Of a stretch of 64,000 nt of DNA, positions 62,247-64,000 are shown piece after piece. The notes under the pieces were generated by a model. The model searched no databases. It was not told the origin of the DNA and was given only the letters and a program-made list of their open reading frames with translations. Position 1 is the first letter of the stretch. Each line of letters starts with the position of its first letter. This DNA is from Intestinibacillus massiliensis (lineage in GTDB: Bacteria; Bacillota; Clostridia; Oscillospirales; Butyricicoccaceae). The stretch is taken from NCBI GenBank assembly GCA_029267335.1, contig JAJUJC010000001.1, positions 124,001 to 188,000 on the forward strand, read 5' to 3'. Both the position numbers and the translations under genes were made by a program.

Positions 62247-62627
62247 TTACTTTACGTCCTTGGAGGACTTTTCCGCCTTGTCAGCAAGCTCGGTCGTGCT
62301 CTCAGCCGCCGTCTGCTCCTTGCCGCGGATCGCCCAGCGATACATCTTGATCTTGGTGCGGTCGCCGCTGGTCTCAATCACAAAGGTGTCGTCCTTGATG
62401 GAAACGACGCGGCCGATGAGACCGCCGATGGTCGAGATCTCGTCACCGACTGCGATGGAGTTGCGCATTTCCTTTTCCGCCTTATCGCGCTTTTTCTGCG
62501 GACGAATCAGGAAGAAATAGAAAACGACGACCAGAAGCACGATTGGCAAAAAGTTGACGATATACGTCAGATAAGTGCTTGCCGTGGGCATTGCACCGGT
62601 CGCAGTAGCAGCCAAAGAGTTAAACAC
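62247..62627 (-). CDS. yajC: Preprotein translocase subunit YajC
   Basis: YajC is an accessory subunit of the SecDF complex. The 126-residue protein starts at GTG 62627 with TTAGGAGG upstream. It has one membrane segment near residues 20-45 (LPIVLLVVVFYFFLIRPQKK), followed by the conserved RNSIAVGDEISTIGGLIGRV and an acidic tail. It lies between pilT and the TIGR04086 gene, without secD/secF next to it. Confidence 0.94.
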   Translation of the reverse strand: MFNSLAATATGAMPTASTYLTYIVNFLPIVLLVVVFYFFLIRPQKKRDKAEKEMRNSIAVGDEISTIGGLIGRVVSIKDDTFVIETSGDRTKIKMYRWAIRGKEQTAAESTTELADKAEKSSKDVK

Positions 62628-62718
62628 AGTTAATTACCTCCTAAAATTGCGCTTTATAGAATATCGTTACTATTATACCGGAATCACGCAGGAAACACAA
62701 GTCCTTTCTGTGATTTAT

Positions 62719-63780
62719 TTACCCCTTTAACCGGCGCTGCATTTGTTCTGCATTGGAGGCAAAGCAGAGCGCGGTCTGTTCCGTGATGCGCCCCGCGCGA
62801 TATTCTGCGAGCAGCGATGCGTCCATCGTGCGCATGCCCTCCTGCGCGCCGGTTGCGATCATGCTGTCGATCTGATGGATCTTTTCATCACGGATCATGT
62901 TACGAATCGCGGGATTGAGATGCATAATTTCAAAAACAGGAAGTTGTTCACCATTCATACCGGGAACAAGACGCTGCGTGACGACGGATTCAAGCACCAT
63001 GGATAACTGGATCCGAATTTGCTGCTGCTGATCGGGCGGAAAAACATCAATGATGCGGTCGATAGAATTGACCGCGCCGATCGTGTGCAGCGTAGAGATC
63101 ACAAGATGACCGGTTTCCGCCGCCGTCATCGCGGTCTTGATGGTCTCCAAATCGCGCATTTCACCCAGTAGGATGACGTTTGGCGCTTGGCGAAGCGAGG
63201 CACGCAGCGCCGCGACATAGCTTTCCGTATCCGAGCCTACTTCACGCTGGGTGATGACGCTATATTCATTGCGGTGCAGATATTCGATGGGATCTTCGAT
63301 CGTAATAATATGTGCATTGCGCGTGCGGTTGATACGATCCACGATGCACGCCTGTGTCGTGGACTTACCGCTGCCCGCAGGACCGGTAATGAGTGCCAAT
63401 CCTTGCGTTTTATCCGCAATTCGCATCACTTCTTCCGGAATGCCGAGTTGCTCGTAATTGGGGATGCCGAAGGCGATCGTCCGAATGACTGCAGCCAGAG
63501 AACCGCGTTGGCGATATGCACATACACGAAAACGGGATAAATCCTTGATGGATACGGAAAAATCATCGTCGCCAGTCTCGTACAAGCGATCCATATCCCG
63601 CCCCGCAAGTGCGTAAAGCGCGCTGATAAGCTCGTTGGAACGGTCAGGCATGATGCGCTCGGTGCCGATCGGCAGGATCTCACCTTCTATTTTATAAGAG
63701 ACCGGCAGACCGGCAATGATAAAGGTATCGCTCGCTTGACGCTGCACGCCGGCAGCCAGTAAGTCGGTGATTTCTGACAT
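62719..63780 (-). CDS. pilT: Type IV pilus twitching motility ATPase PilT
   Basis: PilT is the hexameric motor that retracts type IV pili. The 353 residues hold the N-terminal PAS-like part and the ATPase core: Walker A GPAGSGKSTTQ, Asp box near TIEDPIEYLH, Walker B LLGEMRDLETI, His box HLVISTLHT, and the retraction motif AIRNMIRDEK typical of PilT rather than PilB. It suggests that this organism makes type IV pili. The gene upstream is cut by the window end. Confidence 0.95.
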   Translation of the reverse strand: MSEITDLLAAGVQRQASDTFIIAGLPVSYKIEGEILPIGTERIMPDRSNELISALYALAGRDMDRLYETGDDDFSVSIKDLSRFRVCAYRQRGSLAAVIRTIAFGIPNYEQLGIPEEVMRIADKTQGLALITGPAGSGKSTTQACIVDRINRTRNAHIITIEDPIEYLHRNEYSVITQREVGSDTESYVAALRASLRQAPNVILLGEMRDLETIKTAMTAAETGHLVISTLHTIGAVNSIDRIIDVFPPDQQQQIRIQLSMVLESVVTQRLVPGMNGEQLPVFEIMHLNPAIRNMIRDEKIHQIDSMIATGAQEGMRTMDASLLAEYRAGRITEQTALCFASNAEQMQRRLKG

Positions 63781-63795
63781 GTTGTGCCCCTCTCC

Positions 63796-64000
63796 TTATG
63801 TGCCGTCCCACACGGCAATGGTGTTCTGCGCAGACCAGTCTCCCTGCGGGATCGTTCGCCACTGTTCGACGGTACTGGCCGTGCCGTTCATATGCAGCAC
63901 GACTTCCAGTTGCAGCGCGCCATCGACAGGGCAGACATAGTGTGCACGTTCCCCCGCCCATGCGATAGGAATGCCGCCTACGGTTGCGGCGCGGCTCTGC
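63796..64000 (-). CDS. C-terminal part of an unknown protein upstream of pilT (window edge)
   Basis: The frame enters from beyond the window and ends at TAA 63796, 15 bases before pilT. The visible 67 residues (GIPIAWAGERAHYVCPVDGA, LEVVLHMNGTASTVEQWRTI) form a beta-rich, secreted- or pilin-like sequence. No family can be named from this fragment. Being coupled to pilT on the same strand, it may be a pilus component. The longer ORF of the track in this place (63692-63961) is a shadow frame. Confidence 0.6.
   Translation of the reverse strand, partial: QSRAATVGGIPIAWAGERAHYVCPVDGALQLEVVLHMNGTASTVEQWRTIPQGDWSAQNTIAVWDGT

Noticed and set aside
63692-63961. An 89-aa minus-strand frame over the pilT start
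   Set aside because: It overlaps pilT and the partial gene in another frame; the frame ending at 63796 gives a better protein.

Overview
The window looks like a chromosomal segment of an anaerobic, endospore-forming, low-GC-phylum (Firmicutes/Clostridia) bacterium with fairly high GC. A gut Oscillospirales-type organism is my best guess; this is inference from gene content. The support is a sporulation cluster (spoIVA, sipL-like, a tiny spoVM), SCIFF peptide plus radical SAM maturase, rubrerythrin, a TM1266-type regulator, T-box leaders, a CIRCE element and an OadB-type sodium pump.

Layout. (1) 1-7,443: a type I restriction-modification operon (hsdM-hsdS-hsdR, read right to left, with a broken helix-turn-helix gene in front and a small unknown gene behind). 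It is flanked by debris of an IS3-type transposase and a large serine recombinase, and it abuts the 3' side of a tRNA-Pro(CGG). This is an accessory island, visibly more AT-rich in hsdS than the rest. (2) 7.5-13.7 kb: AI-2E-family permease, then leuA-leuC-leuD-leuB behind a leucine T-box (CUC specifier). (3) 13.7-17.7 kb: hslO, a methyltransferase, a TrpR-like regulator; then, on the other strand, a dicarboxylate/amino acid symporter and an XRE regulator. (4) 17.7-23.6 kb: small unknown proteins, mazF without antitoxin, alr, a lipoprotein, nnrD, acpS, a methyltransferase. (5) 23.7-30.3 kb: TM1266 regulator, rubrerythrin, glgB, DUF1540, exonuclease, DUF2461, and an Lrp regulator overlapping an aminotransferase. 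(6) 30.4-37.2 kb: a complete trpEGDCFBA operon behind a tryptophan T-box (UGG specifier) that is followed by a second terminator-like hairpin. (7) 37.2-43.9 kb: heterodimeric ABC exporter, lipid kinase, htpG with CIRCE. (8) 44-50.9 kb: the two carboxy(nor)spermidine genes, then a coupled MBOAT-DHHW-dcd operon and a PRK06851-type ATPase. (9) 50.9-54.3 kb: sporulation coat-assembly cluster (47-aa membrane peptide, spoVM, sipL, spoIVA). (10) 54.4-64 kb: HD protein, dut, an internally deleted antiporter pseudogene, tRNA-Ser(GGA), citrate synthase, OadB plus a 40-aa OadG-like subunit behind a probable yybP-ykoY (Mn2+) riboswitch, a ProC-like half protein, the SCIFF locus, yajC, pilT and the end of one more gene.

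Most genes lie in tightly packed, translationally coupled operons (ATGA and TAATG overlaps). Several real genes are too short for the ORF track and were read directly from the sequence: spoVM (27 aa), scfA (47 aa), DUF1540 (53 aa), an OadG-like subunit (40 aa) and three small unknown proteins. I see no single wholly unknown multi-gene system. The most interesting items are the riboswitch-oadB pairing, the compact SpoVM/SipL/SpoIVA locus, the tandem hairpins in the trp leader and the TAEL-repeat HsdS.
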